64,000 nucleotides of DNA from Styela clava (GCF_964204865.1 NC_135257.1:3720001-3784000); one strand, 5' to 3'. Positions 46,579 to 57,983 are shown, counted from the first letter of the stretch. The notes: generated by a model not told the origin, from the sequence alone. Translations and numbers: made by a program.

Positions 46579-47390
46579 TTGAAACTACACCATTTTGAAT
46601 CAGTTTGTAGAGGCAAAACATCGTCAAAAAGGGTCAAACCATCACAGGAACCTGATGACATGGAGAACTCTATGTCCAATTCATTACGCTCAGTTTACAA
46701 GAATTCATCCGACGGAATGGCTCTGGACCACCACCAATATGTGCCAAAGATGGGAAAAACGCAAGTCAGATCCACAGCTATTTTTTGATATTATGATCGA
46801 CATACTGCCATCTGACTTTGCTAAATTGGGGTTTAAAAAGAATTTCAAACCCCAACAACAATGACTGCGACCAATAACAAATGGATACATATCCTTGGCG
46901 CCCTAGTTGCAAGATTTTCAGGAACAACTGATAACGGGAAAATAGTTCGTTCCCGTCAGATCATTTACATTACCGACAGCTCAGACAAGCTGTTCTTGAG
47001 CAGGAAAGCATGCATTGAACTTGTTTAATTTTTCAAAGATTGGCGGAGTCAACAGGGAAATGACATCAATTAACATGACGGACAAAACTTTGACAGGGAC
47101 TAAAAATGGTGACATATAAATATGCACATGTCCCCGCCGCAAACTTCCCCCACCAATCCCGACGTCGTTACCATACTCGCCGAATGGGGAAAACCGACAG
47201 AAGCTACAGGAGTATCTAATCGAATAATACAAATCTAGCACTTTCAACACCTGCGAACACCAACCGCTCCCTATATGATGGAAGGGCCGCCAATAAAACT
47301 TATGATAGACCCTGAAGCAAAGCCTGTCGTTCATCACACACCAGTACCCCTCCACTGGAAAGAAGAGGTAAAAGCCGGCCTAGACAGGGA
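46579..47390 (+). pseudogene. Ty3 protease region and start of reverse transcriptase
   Basis: Plus-strand pieces resemble the linker after Gag, then a protease-like segment (YITDSSDKLFLSRKAC at about 46965) and the entry to the RT domain (PPIKLMIDPEAKPVVHHTPV, about 47283-47345). Several stops and frame shifts lie between. The RT segment is cut at 47394 by the next insertion. Confidence 0.6.
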
Positions 47391-48043
47391 CACTTATAGG
47401 ACTATAGGATATTGGGTAAACTATCTGCTTTTGGTTAATAGATTACGTGTTTAAACTTAGTCACTCTAATCTTAAAATTAGAAGTAATATCTTAGTCATA
47501 AAATACGTAACAATTAGACGTACTGTAGGGCAGGGGTCCGCAACTACGGGGTCGCGACCCAAATTTGGGACGCAAAACCCCCCGCTCTGGATCGCGAAAC
47601 AATTTAAATTTTCCATAAATATGAGCATTGCGTCTGTGTAGCGTATTTATGTATAACAACTTTATAAATCACTGATTATAATTATGAATGTTTCCCCGAG
47701 TATACATACACTTCCTTATTTACTGTCGTAACATTGGCCAATCAGCATAATTGCAAAAATGAAGTAACAATAAACGTTTCAGAAGCGCTCAGATACTTTT
47801 TCCATTCAGACAGTCTTTCGTGGTTGTGGATATTATCTCGTTTTGGCAATTTTCGCGTATTGTTTGTTAGTTTTTAGTTGTGTTTTGGTAAATATACGTC
47901 CTAATCAAATAACTAAGTCCTAATTCTTGAAATAAGAACTAATAATTTTGCAATGGTAGAGTGTAGATCCAAGAGGAAGAATTCAAGAGATCAAAAGTCG
48001 AGGAAACATTCGTTACTTAGTTGTTCGCATTGTTACATCCTAC

Positions 48044-49762
48044 TACGTAGACTTTAGGTTTTCAAAATGCTCAAATGCTTAAAGACACTTAGACCTCCGC
48101 GAGCTATTCGTTCACTTGAAAACTGTCCTCGACCCACTGCCCTACATCAATCTACTTATCTATCCTCGACCCACTGCCCGACCTCCCTCAACTTTCCTAT
48201 CCTCAACCCACTGCCCTATCTCCCTCAACCTTCCTATCCACGACCCACTGCCCCATCCCCCCACTTTCGCATCCCCGAACCACCACTCTGTCTCCCTGAA
48301 CCTTTCCCCTCTGGACCTACTTCCCTATCTCCCTCAACCTACCTATCCTCGACCCACTGCCCTATCTGATACAACCTACCTATCTTTGACCTACGGTGCT
48401 ATACTATTCAGTACTATCGTTTACTACTCGATCGCCACACTGAACTTTACTATCTTGCGACCAACTTCCATGGGTTAAACTGGTCGTGTATGCCAATGAG
48501 ATGATTCAATCGTACGTCGACAAAACAGGATTGACGGCATTTGTATAATATGTAGGCTGAAATCTCAAATGGTAAACAATAACCATAATTGACAGTTTAA
48601 AAATGTGTTACTAATTGGGCTACTGATGGTTTCTTGCTGGGAATGACAGTTTTCTAAATTTTAATAAGCCGTTTTATGCCCTTAATAATTGGCCATGTAG
48701 TGAGTCTTGTGACAATATGATGCCGATCCAAAATGAGCAATAGTGCTCCTGTTCGTATAAAGTATTTTTCTTTGAGATTTTATAGTAAAAGCTGCGTCCT
48801 TTGCAGCTTCATAAGTTTCAGATAAGATAAGCTCAATTTTGGGACTACACGCTGGATTGGAGGGCAGTTGGCAACGCTAGCTACGACAAAACATTTCATG
48901 TCTTAAAAATAGTTTGGAAGGAATTACACTCACTAAGCGACTTATATTTTTGACTGTTTTTGACGATTCAGCCTCCTCAGCCACGTGAAAAAAATTTGTA
49001 TATACAACAAGGATATGGCCGAACATTCGTTGAAAAAGACTAAGCGTGCAAATATTTGATTACTTCCTCGTCGTTTTGCCCTGCACGGAAATACAGGCGA
49101 CATTAAATGAGTTTCTGAAAAGGAACTCAGATATTTCGATATCGAAAGGCCTGTTAAAATTTTAAAAACAGTGCCCCCAACACATTTTTAATCCACTAAT
49201 TATGGTTATTGATTACCAATTGAGATTCCAGCCTACATTTACGAATGCCGTCAATCATGTTTTGTCGACGTACGATTGAATCATCTCATTGGCATACTCG
49301 ACCAGTATAACACATGGGAGTTGGTCGCAAGGTGGTAAAGTTCATTTTGACGGTCGAGTCGTAATTTTAGCGCCGTTAGGTTAGGTACTCAGTGGTATAG
49401 CGTCGTGGGTCAAAGATAAGTAAGTTGAGGGAGGTCGGACAGTGGGTCCATGGTGAGAAGTTTGAGGCAGATAGTGCAGGGAATTGAGGGTAGAAAAGTT
49501 GAGGGAGATAGGGCAATGAGTCGAGAATAAAAAAGTCGGAGGGGATAGGAAGGTTGGGGGAATAGGAAAGTGGGTCGAGGATAAGAAGGTTAAGGGAGAT
49601 TGGGCGGTGCGTCGAGGATAGGAAGGTTGAGGGAGGTGGAGCAGTTGGCCGAGGCGAGGGAGACAGGGCAGCGGATCGAGAATAGGAAAGTGGAGGGAGA
49701 TAAGGCAGTGGGTCGAGGATTTGAGTTGGAATGACTGTATAACTTCACTGGCTCTAAAGTCT
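48044..49762. repeat. Foldback with minisatellite arms
   Basis: Left arm 48110-48400 consists of tandem 37-bp units (core CGACCCACTGCCCTATCTCC). The right arm, 49395-49730, holds about nine units of the complementary sequence (GGAGATAGGGCAGTGGGTCG). The inner arms continue as unique inverted sequence: 48440-48680 matches the reverse complement of 49137-49346 (for example GATGATTCAATCGTACGTCG). The loop is about 450 bp. The tips at 48047 and 49753-49762 share TAGACTTTAG inverted. The plan resembles Drosophila FB/Galileo foldback elements. It lies inside the 4.7-kb hAT. Confidence 0.75.
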
Positions 49763-49765
49763 AAA

Positions 49766-50180
49766 TCAGAGGTCGGCAATCTTCTGTCGTTCGCGGGCCA
49801 AAATAAAGGTTGCAAGTCATTGGCGGGCCGCACGTATTTTAGAAAGTTAAAAACCAAAGGAATGACCAATGAATCACATTTTTTCACCCAGAAATTTCGA
49901 GCAGTGCGCGAAGACTGATTATTTGAATATTTTCAGCGTCATTAAACCATTTGCGCTCAGCATCAACTTTTTTACGTTCTGTTGCCATTTCTCTAATTAT
50001 AATCAATTATAGGCTCAATAAACGAGTGAATGTGAATTATATACTTGTTAGGTTATAGTATAATTTAGTTTCTCAAAACAAATTTTGACACGTAAAGAAT
50101 ATATTCGTCAATAAAGCTGTTTTGTTAATATAATTCAGTGAAGCGTCGCGGGCCGAATCCGAATGTGGTTTGCCGACCCC
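49766..50180. mobile_element. hAT-like non-autonomous element (imperfect ends)
   Basis: Left CAGAGGTCGGCAA with CGCGGGCC following, right CGCGGGCC then TTGCCGACCCC, form inverted ends. No clean target duplication is seen. Confidence 0.5.
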
Positions 50181-50597
50181 ATATTTAAACCCTCCAATGA
50201 AAGTTTGATCATTTTACTGTGTCGGTCGATATTTGTCTCATCACTGCATCTAGAAATCACTGATACATTTATGCATAGACCGAATTCGATATGAAAGTAT
50301 CAAATATAATTGGCTTCATAACTGCAAACTCTGCCTTAACAACGAAACATTGCGATAATCCTAAGTGCTGAAAGAGCAACACAAAAATACGATTTCAATC
50401 CATTCCTTGCTAGTAGACGGTTAAAAAAGTATTCCATGGTTGCCGTAGTGTAGTATATTAGTCAACTCAAAGGCGAGCAACGATGAACACAATTGAATTG
50501 ATATGACAAGACATTTTAAATTCACGGGTCGGCGGCCATGGATTGAGCGATGAGTGTTGCTCGGGAATTTTCTATTCTGAACCCCCTCCCTTATAGA

Positions 50598-51558
50598 CAG
50601 GGTTGCCATAGCGTGCTTATTTCTAAGATTTTTGCTTATTTTCTAGCCCGCGTCTTATAAAGTAACGATGTGCTTATTTCTAAGTAAAGTGCTTATTTTT
50701 GAGTCGCGTGCTTATTTGCTCTTAGAAACGTGGATGACCAATACTTGTTTTGCGTACAAAGCTTGCGTGGAAACGATGGACGAACTTTTTCTGTCAACAA
50801 TGGGGTTTGCGGTATTTCCAGGCAAACTGTGACACACACAATAGCGTAACCATGAGTTCTGTTTCGAACATGAAAAGAATTTTTTTTTATCAACTACTGC
50901 TATTGCGACATCGAGAAAGGTGGAAAACAGTAATCGGTGCCCACAATACTACCATAAAAACACAAGAAGCATTGTGGGAAACCAAAGTATGAGGACTTTA
51001 GGTTAGAGGTCGGCCGCCTGCGGGCCATATCCGCCGCACTTTCAATTACTTAACCAAAATAAAATTTTCCTTGCAAAGAACTAGGATTAGTGATAGACAT
51101 TTAGAAAATTTTGATTTTATCTAGTGTGTCACCTAGTGTGGCATTAAATATTATTTGTGAATATTTTGTATAATAAGACGACTTGAGTCAACGAGTTGTC
51201 GCAGTGTTCGCTCGCTATTAAAGTCCGAAATTTGAATTTCTAATCTGTATGAATAATGTGGTTCATCAGCCACCCGTTCAGTTTTTAACTTTCTTGAAAA
51301 AATATGTGCGGCCCGCCAAGATTCGTAACACTTGGCTTTGGCTCGGGAGCGACAAAAGTTGCCGACCCTTGTCTTAGAGATTGCGTGTGGCAGTGACTTC
51401 GTCTCTTTCCATAGCGTTTTGCAATTTTAGAGCTGCGTACAACGTAGTAGTATATATTTACGGTACAACCATGTTCGAAGCGACTTCTAATGATAAAAAG
51501 TGGGAGACTCGTGTATGATTTCATGCCTATTTTTGGCTCTGGGTAGATGGCAACCCTG
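50598..51558. mobile_element. hAT element (961 bp) nested in the 4.7-kb hAT
   Basis: Inverted ends of 12 bp (CAGGGTTGCCAT) and a perfect 8-bp duplication CTTATAGA (50590-50597, 51559-51566). Near the left end GTGCTTATTTCTAAG-type motifs repeat four times. Inside, about 51008-51375, is a further hAT-like remnant with AGGTCGGC and GCCGACCC ends. Confidence 0.88.
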
Positions 51559-51589
51559 CTTATAGAAAACCATGGCTGCTGCGCCCTTA

Positions 51590-51755
51590 GTTATAGATAA
51601 TGTTATATTTGAATCACTACCACATTTTGAAACCACCGTCGTCAAATTTTATTAGTGATGGTAATGCTTCTTCACAGATACAAAATTAACCAAGTCAGTT
51701 TTCCAAGTGAAAGAATAACTCGCGGAGCCCTGAGGCTCCGTAGGGAGCACTTATA
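51590..51755 (+). repeat. Dispersed repeat, copy of 31200-31360
   Basis: Ordered blocks shared with the FEM1 intron 2 copy, ending with ACTCGCGGAGCCCTGAGGCT and GTAGGGAGCAC. Confidence 0.6.
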
Positions 51756-52559
51756 GCAGTGGGGATCAACGCCCGACAAATAACTCATCTTCTCACCCTC
51801 ATCGGATAGAAATACATCACTCAAACCCTAAATATAAGCGGAATAACAGCGAATATTGTATAAAGATTGGTTCCACGTGTATCTTACAGCAAAGCATCCA
51901 AAATTCATTAAAAAACCAATACATTTTCCCGCCTATCAGCGTTTTCATACATAAAATACAATTACAGATCAAGGCTAGAGGTAGAAAAATATCTTCGAGT
52001 TGCAGTCTCCCAAATTAAACCTCGATTTGATATGTTGTGTATTATACACAAAGCTTATAATTTGCATTAGTTATAATAAACGCTATTATTCACAATTTTA
52101 TGTGATAAGTTTCATATAATTTTGTGCAAGAAAAATGCTAGTGTCGACAATAGTCTTAAAATCGATAACTAATTACATGTTTACAATGCTTGGGTCGCGA
52201 GAAGTTGAAATTTTTTTTGGTCGCGCCAAAATGTAGTTGCGGACCCTTGCTGTAGGGTACGATGACGATAATGCGTCATGCCCTAAGGATACCAAAACAG
52301 CATAAAAGCGACCATTCGTTAGGAGAGAAAAAGGGGATAACGATAGACAAGTAATTAACGAACTCGGGCTTGCAGTGAAACTTAGATTTAACAGTCATGA
52401 CTTGAACTGATCTTTGTATTTGTAAATATACAATTGCAATACATGTATTCGGAACCAGGAGTATGTCTTCATAAGATCAGATCAGAGAGCAACAGAAATA
52501 GCCAGAAACAACCGCAAATACAAAAACAATAGCAAATACTCATTTGTTCCCTAAACACT

Positions 52560-53975
52560 CAACTAGGAGTAATCGAACCTGTCCCTATCGATCACATGGT
52601 GCCACGAAATGGTTATATGCGCAAAGAAAAATGGTAAGCCTCGACGAACTGTTGATCTACAGCCCCTGAACAAGTTTGCTACTCGCGAAACACATCACAC
52701 TTTATCACCTTTCTACCAAGCTCACCAGGTACCTCGTATCACAAAGAAGACAGTTTTCGATGCTTGGAGCGGCTACCATAGCCTACCCCTACACAAAGAT
52801 GACCGCCATCTAACAAGTTTCATCACACCTTGGGGCAGATACCGTTACAAAACAGCCCCTCAGGGATATATTGCATCTGACGATGGCTACAGCAGACGTT
52901 TTGACGAAATCGCCTCTGATATTTCTGAAAAAACGAAGTGTATCGATGACACATTATTATGGTCGGACAGCATTGAAAAAGCATTATTCCAAGCTGTTCA
53001 GTGGCTCGAGCTTATCCGATGCCCGGTCCTGGTTTGGCATGGTGAACCAGGTATCATACGCTTTTGCATCAGATGAAAAGATGTTATCATTCCGCCAATA
53101 GCTCCAGCCGTCGGCCAAATTTGTCTGGACGGAAGAACTCAACCAGCTCTTTGAGGAATCCAAAAAAACAATCATCAGAGAAATTGAATTGAAATCTATG
53201 ACAAAGATAGACCCACATGCCTAACCACTGATTGGAGCAAAACCGGGATAGGATTCCGGCTTCTTCAAAAACACTGTTCATGTCCCACACAAAACCCATT
53301 CTGCTACAAATCAGGATGGAAAATAACACTTGTCGGTATCACGCTATGCGTCAATAGAAGGCGAGGCCCTAGCTGTTGTTGACGCCCTTGAGAGAGAGCG
53401 CTATTTTGTTCTTGGGTGCGAGAACCTTACAGTTGCTGTTGATCACAAACCATTCTTGAAAATATTTGGAGACAGATCACTGGAGAACATTTCGAACCCT
53501 CACCTAATGAACTTAAAAGAAAAGTTGCTACGCTACCATTTCAAAATGATACACGTTCCAGACCTAAAAATCCTAGCGGCTGACAGCATGTCAAGACATC
53601 CAGTTGGTAAAGCAACAAAGATGACATTGATTGATGACATATCTGCATTAGATAACGCAATCGAGCATTCTAATGATCATAATTCGATACCCTTTCTACC
53701 TGGCTCTTTCATTGCTAACATCTGCATATCTAATGAATCAGAGAAGTTTCTCACATCCTGCGAAAATGCCACCACAATCCATGCTCTCAACAGCCTACAA
53801 TCAGTTACATGGGACGACGTAAAAGTAGCCACTAATAGCGACCCAGGCATGTCAAAACTCATGACTATGATCAAAGATGGCATCCCAGAATTCCGTATGA
53901 ACTCCCCGTGGAACTACGCGAAAATCATAGATTTCGTAACGACCTCCACATTTACGACGGGATAATACTCTACAA
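52560..53975 (+). pseudogene. Ty3 pol: reverse transcriptase and RNase H
   Basis: 52609-53076 carries RT motifs: VICAKKNGKPRRTVDLQPLN, TSFITPWGRYRYKTAPQG and the catalytic KCIDDTLLW (the IDD form of the YxDD box). A frame break at about 53045-53330 covers the connection. 53330-53965 carries RNase H (EGEALAVVDALERERYF, then VDHKPF and ADSMSRHP). The order and motifs are Ty3-type. Stops and the hAT insertion at 53976 inactivate it. Confidence 0.85.
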
Positions 53976-54720
53976 CAGGGGTGGGCAACCCCTGGCACGT
54001 GTGCCAAAATTGACTAGAAAGAATTATATTATGACGTAACAAAAGAGTGAGGTCCCGAGAAATTTTGTCGAGAAGACCGCAGCATTCATTTGGCTACATT
54101 CTTACGTAATATAGTTCGTCTGTGCTGCCCTTTTTCTTCATTTCTGCCTGATTTATGAAGTATAGCTCATGTGTGTTAGAGTTACTATTTGCTACCTTAC
54201 TGTTATAAATTGATTTCGAAAGAACTATAAGCGATTAGGGAAGGGAATACAAGAGAGAAGTGCAGAAAACGAATTATTGCATGATTGGAATGCCATTGCC
54301 AAAAATATTTCGTGTCTTAAAAACTTTGCAACTGCATTACTCATGTATGTTTTCATTTACATATGCTTGTGAATCTCTGTTCTCAGTTATGAACTTTATT
54401 AAGTCTCGTAACAGGAGTATCCCAAAAGATGAAACGAGTAGTTTGTCTATTTTTTTTAAGTTACCAAATATAAAACCAATGTAAAATCTCCATCAGCGGT
54501 AATGCAGCAGCAGAAGGCTCACTGATATAGAATAAGAAAATTAATCAAATCTATTTGCCGGACTGATATTTTACCGAATAGTGGATCTGTCTGTACATGT
54601 TTAAAAAGTTTTTTGTTTTGACAGTAGCAAAGCATTGTTTCTATATTGGTAGGCACGCGGAAGAATTATGTCGTTAAATTTAGCCGATTTTGGTACCCGA
54701 GCCGAAAAAGGCCCACCCTG
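53976..54720 (+). mobile_element. hAT element (745 bp) inserted in the Ty3 pol gene
   Basis: A perfect 8-bp duplication CTCTACAA (53968-53975, 54721-54728) and ends CAGGGGTGGGC and (right, inverted) CAGGGTGGGC. It retains only the transposase tail, so it is an internally deleted copy. Removing it leaves the pol frame open across the site. Confidence 0.9.
54320..54484 (+). pseudogene. hAT transposase C-terminal dimerisation domain fragment
   Basis: FTYACESLFSVMNFIKSRNR is the conserved start of the hAT C-terminal dimerisation region (usual form: (Y/C)xxExxFSxMNxIKxxxR). This is the last 70 or so residues of a ZBED5-like transposase. The rest is missing. Confidence 0.75.
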
Positions 54721-54728
54721 CTCTACAA

Positions 54729-55580
54729 GAACCGGATTGTGGTTCCACCGTACCTCAGGGAACGCATCCTAAAATCCACTCATTCTGCCCATCAAGGGTA
54801 TCTTCTATGTCATGACATCACGAGCAGAGACATCCGTTTTCTGGCCAGGCATCCCAAATGGTATCACAGCTGCGAGGACAAGATGGCACCATCTCAGCCA
54901 AGCAACCCACCTACGCCCACAATCCAACCAGTATATCCATTCCAATTTATATGTGCAGACTATTTTCACTATAAAGTGTTTAACTACTCTGTCATAGTCG
55001 ACAGATATTCACAAATTGAGAATTAAACACGGATGCATTCCAGCGAGCGATGCTACAATATCGCAACATCCCAGATCAGGATACTAAAATGTCTCCGGGG
55101 TAGGCCAATTCGGGACTTTATTTCTATTCCACCCGGAAAATACGTACCTCAACAGACATGGCGAGAAACAAGAACAGCCAGAGAGGAAGCCTTGAGGAAT
55201 CGTCACATGAAGGCTGCGGAACGCTGGACTGAACACATGCGACAACTCCCTGCCTTGGAAATCATGTCCGAATCCAAAATCGAACTGGCACACATCCGAA
55301 TAAATGGGATAAGACTGGAATTATCATAGAGGTGGAACAGTTTGACCAATACATGGTTAAAGTTGACGGATCTGGTCGAATTATCATGGGGAACAGAAAA
55401 TTTCTTAGGCGATATGTACCAATGTATCCTAGGAGCCCAATTATCGACCTCTTTCAAAATATGGCATCCCCATACATGCCACAAATTCAACATGGCCGCA
55501 CGTCCAAAAGCGTTGACCGGTCACGAACAATACCACCTGATGATGAAGCAAAAATCCGTACTCCAGAAGAATAAACACCA
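54729..55580 (+). pseudogene. Ty3 pol: integrase, broken
   Basis: 54729-55024 carries the zinc-binding N-terminal domain (LRERILKSTHSAHQG with the two His; the downstream Cys pair is degraded, WYHSC) and the start of the catalytic core (FICADYF). 55033-55329 and 55330-55574 carry the C-terminal part in two frames (RGRPIRDFISIPPGKYVPQ, EEALRNRHMKAAERWTEHM, QFDQYMVKVDGSGRIIMGN). Much of the catalytic core is deleted between 55020 and 55060. Confidence 0.8.
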
Positions 55581-55665
55581 TAGAGCAAACCCAACCACCC
55601 GCAGAAACCAACAACTGAGTCCCCGATGACACCAACATCTTTAAACTATAAGAAACTACCTAGAG

Positions 55666-56147
55666 CAGGGTGGTCCAAACCCAGCCCCGCCGCCGCTTCA
55701 TTATCTGTGGCCCGCGTCACATTCGGAGAGTAATCAATAAATCGCATTTCGAGTTGTTTTGTAATCAAATTAATCAGAAAAACATATTGTTACATATTAA
55801 TGATACATATATTTGACACTAATGTCACTGAATTGACTATAGTGTTATGGCTAGCTGAGGCAATTGGCGAAATTGAATGATGTGCTTGGCAGTCTAAATT
55901 ATTATCTGGCTTTCTATCTTTTTGGTCGGGAATATATGCCAACAATATAGGCATCATAGAAAACTGAAAATCAAATGCGGATTTTATTAGCCTAGGATGG
56001 CTATGTCTGATAACTATGTGTTTGCACAATAAAAAAAAGCGTTTGTTTTGTATTGCACTGTTTACCTATTCTTGGCACTATTGTGGCCCGCAAACAATAA
56101 AAAAATAAATTTGTGGCCCGCGGAACCGACAACCTTGGATCACCATG
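55666..56147. mobile_element. hAT MITE (482 bp) after integrase
   Basis: A perfect 8-bp duplication ACCTAGAG (55658-55665, 56148-56155). Ends CAGGGTGGTCCAA and (right, inverted) CATGGTGATCCAA. GGCCCGC motifs lie at both sides. Internal sequence (TTTTCTATG..GCATATATTCCCGAC on the minus strand) is shared with 63280-63420 and 63600-63710. Confidence 0.88.
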
Positions 56148-56417
56148 ACCTAGAGCGTTATCCAGGCTTCAACCTTATAACAACCCTGGTCTACACGAAT
56201 AGCCACGAATAACTTCACACAGGCCTAATACCTTGCCAAATCAAGATCTACCACTTCGGTCATTAAGACACAAGAAAACCGACTAATGACACAAATTTAA
56301 AATAATTTGCAATTATTGATATTGCAAAATTGTGTCAAACATTTATTTGTCACAATACTCATTTATATATCAGTCTTTGTCTAAACTGGAACGCTATCCA
56401 AAAACTTGGGAGCGCAT

Positions 56418-56550
56418 AGTGGATTATCAGTAGCATTATGTATTTCTTTTTGTATATATATTTATTGGTATTCGTTATTCACCATATACTTTCTGTTCAT
56501 ACATTGTTTACTGATAGCCTAATAAACAAATAGTGATTTATACTGATCTA
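56418..56550 (+). repeat. Right direct repeat (probable 3' LTR, partial)
   Basis: Matches 45746-45890. An unassigned 260-bp stretch separates it from the last pol-linked sequence; no clean polypurine tract is visible at its border. Confidence 0.65.
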
Positions 56551-56559
56551 GTTATAGTC

Positions 56560-57700
56560 GTCAAACATCATAACTTTACTTGAAGCAAAGATAAAAAAAA
56601 TATTCCGTAAGAGAAATATTGTCAGACAAGCCAACTCAATTTGAAAACCTGCATACATTTTGTGATTTTCATTCAATGCTTCGGTAAGATTATGGGTTGA
56701 TGCGACAGAATGTGCAAAGAAGTTGACAAAATAACAAAAGTAAATTACCTTAGATAATTAGTTCCTCATAATTAGCGCCTATATAAACAGACACGAGTTA
56801 TTTGTATTCATGTCAAATAGCTATGAGGCGAATTTTATCCTATAATAGACGATGCCCACAATGAACGAATTCATGAACATAAATTTCGAAAATCGAATGA
56901 GGCCGCAAAATGTAAAACACTGACCAGGTGAGCTACTGGTGCCACCATGTCTTTCACGTTCGCATTTTTTTTTTCAATTTTCATGATATCCAAAGGTGAA
57001 GAATTAGCCTTGGTGTTTCCGGCGGAACCTTATACATGCATGAGAATCAAATATTTCACTTTGGCCATTCATTTGCGTCCCATATTCAGATAATAAACAT
57101 ATATAGAATGGGCTTTAAATTTTTAGCAATTTTATCTATGTTCGATCAAGATTCGTCTGAATATAGAGGTTTCATCTGCGTCCGAGGATATTTTACTGAT
57201 GCAATAATGGCACAATCTGAACTCAAGCTGTGAACAACCAAATGCGCAATCTACCTTACGCAAAGCGTTACGCACGAAACGTCGCGTGAACTTTATCACG
57301 ACAATGTCGTCGTCGCCCTTTGCGTTGTTACGCAAACTTGGCGTCAAAATAGTTGATCGATTTTGTTCACAAACCATTGGAATCGATAGCACAAATTCTG
57401 CAACAAAATGAGTTATGCGTAATTTAAGAAAGTCATCCGTATATCTCCTGATAGGTAATTGAGTATACTTTTCAAAATTTTATATAAATTGATGACACAT
57501 TTCTAAAAAAGTTGTCAAATCTTACCAAAATACAAAAAATTAGTAGATGGGGCTAAAAATAGGCTTACACATCTCATTAAAACATCTCGTAAGAAATGAT
57601 GCCAGTTGTAAATAAAAGACTAGATTAGCTTTTATAAGACATATTACATACCATCTGATATCTAATGGTTTAGAAGTTACATTGATTTAAAATTAGGGAT
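56560..57700. other. Intergenic, nothing recognised
   Basis: Short overlapping ORFs on both strands around 57036-57392 show no family motif. CGACAATGTCG forms a small palindrome near 57300. Confidence 0.3.
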
Positions 57701-57701
57701 A

Positions 57702-57983
57702 TTACAAATTTTTAACGCGTCGAATTGAATAGACGCCGTGGGATGTCAGGATGAGAGAGTAGCGTCGTTCTGGGGATTCAGAGCTCAAGGAGTTAATATA
57801 CCGCACCAATCTGCACCAGTCTCTCTCGAATTTGGCCAGTACAAGGTTAGAAAGAGACCATTTAGTAGCAAGAATACCGTTCATCACACTTACCAAAAAA
57901 CGCCTAAAATCAAGATGATCGTACACAAAATCATCTTCATCCACAAATATCTTGCTATATGGCGCATATTCATCAAACTTCAA
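57702..57983 (-). CDS. Unassigned ORF, possible terminal exon
   Basis: A minus-strand open frame of 93 codons ending in a stop at 57702. It has ordered, soluble-looking composition (segments IFVDEDDFVYDHLDFRRFL, LVLAKFERDWCRLVRYIN, RRYSLILTSHGVYSIRR) and no family I recognise. It lies on the same strand and downstream of the lipocalin-like gene, so it could be the last exon of another local gene or a transposon fragment. An overlapping plus-strand frame of similar length also exists, which lowers confidence. Confidence 0.25.
   Translation of the reverse strand: MKFDEYAPYSKIFVDEDDFVYDHLDFRRFLVSVMNGILATKWSLSNLVLAKFERDWCRLVRYINSLSSESPERRYSLILTSHGVYSIRRVKNL

Larger units (their letters stand above)
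47531..52249. mobile_element. 4.7-kb hAT element with nested repeats
   Basis: Inverted ends CAGGGGTCCGCAACTAC and (right, reverse complement) CAAGGGTCCGCAACTAC differ by one base. The 8-bp duplication CTGTAGGG (47523-47530 and 52250-52257) is perfect. Subterminal GGTCGCGACC/TCGCGCC motifs flank the tips. No transposase is recognisable. The cargo consists of a foldback (48044-49762), two further hAT-type elements and a dispersed repeat (51590-51755). A relative of its 5' part lies at 16720-17245. Confidence 0.88.
47395..52554. mobile_element. Insertion in the RT gene, probable solo LTR later filled by a hAT
   Basis: The repeat ACACT (47390-47394 and 52555-52559) flanks this block, and the RT frame continues across it without shift. 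A 5-bp duplication is the mark of LTR-retroelement integration. Without the 4.7-kb hAT inside, the block is about 430 bp, a plausible solo LTR. Its ends (TATAGG and CCTAA) are not the usual TG/CA, so the class is inferred. Confidence 0.5.
45746..56550 (+). mobile_element. Decayed Ty3-type LTR retrotransposon, split by later insertions
   Basis: Direct repeats 45746-45890 and 56418-56550 (including ATTTATTGGTATTCGTTATT and GATAGCCTAATAAACAAATA) frame gag, protease, reverse transcriptase, RNase H and integrase pieces in the Ty3 order, all on the plus strand. Frame changes and stops break the coding region, so it is dead. Later insertions are a probable solo LTR (47395-52554, holding a hAT at 47531-52249), a hAT at 53976-54720 and a hAT at 55666-56147. 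In each of the two insertions into pol, the reading frame before the insert continues exactly after the target duplication. Confidence 0.85.

Noticed and set aside
46981..47355. Minus-strand ORF of 124 aa
   Set aside because: Antisense shadow of the Ty3 protease/RT entry region.
48067..48478. Long Pro/Ser/Thr-rich ORFs (100-120 aa) at 48067-48478 and 168 aa at 49381-49887
   Set aside because: They are translations of the 37-bp minisatellite in the foldback arms, open in several frames on both strands, so not genes.
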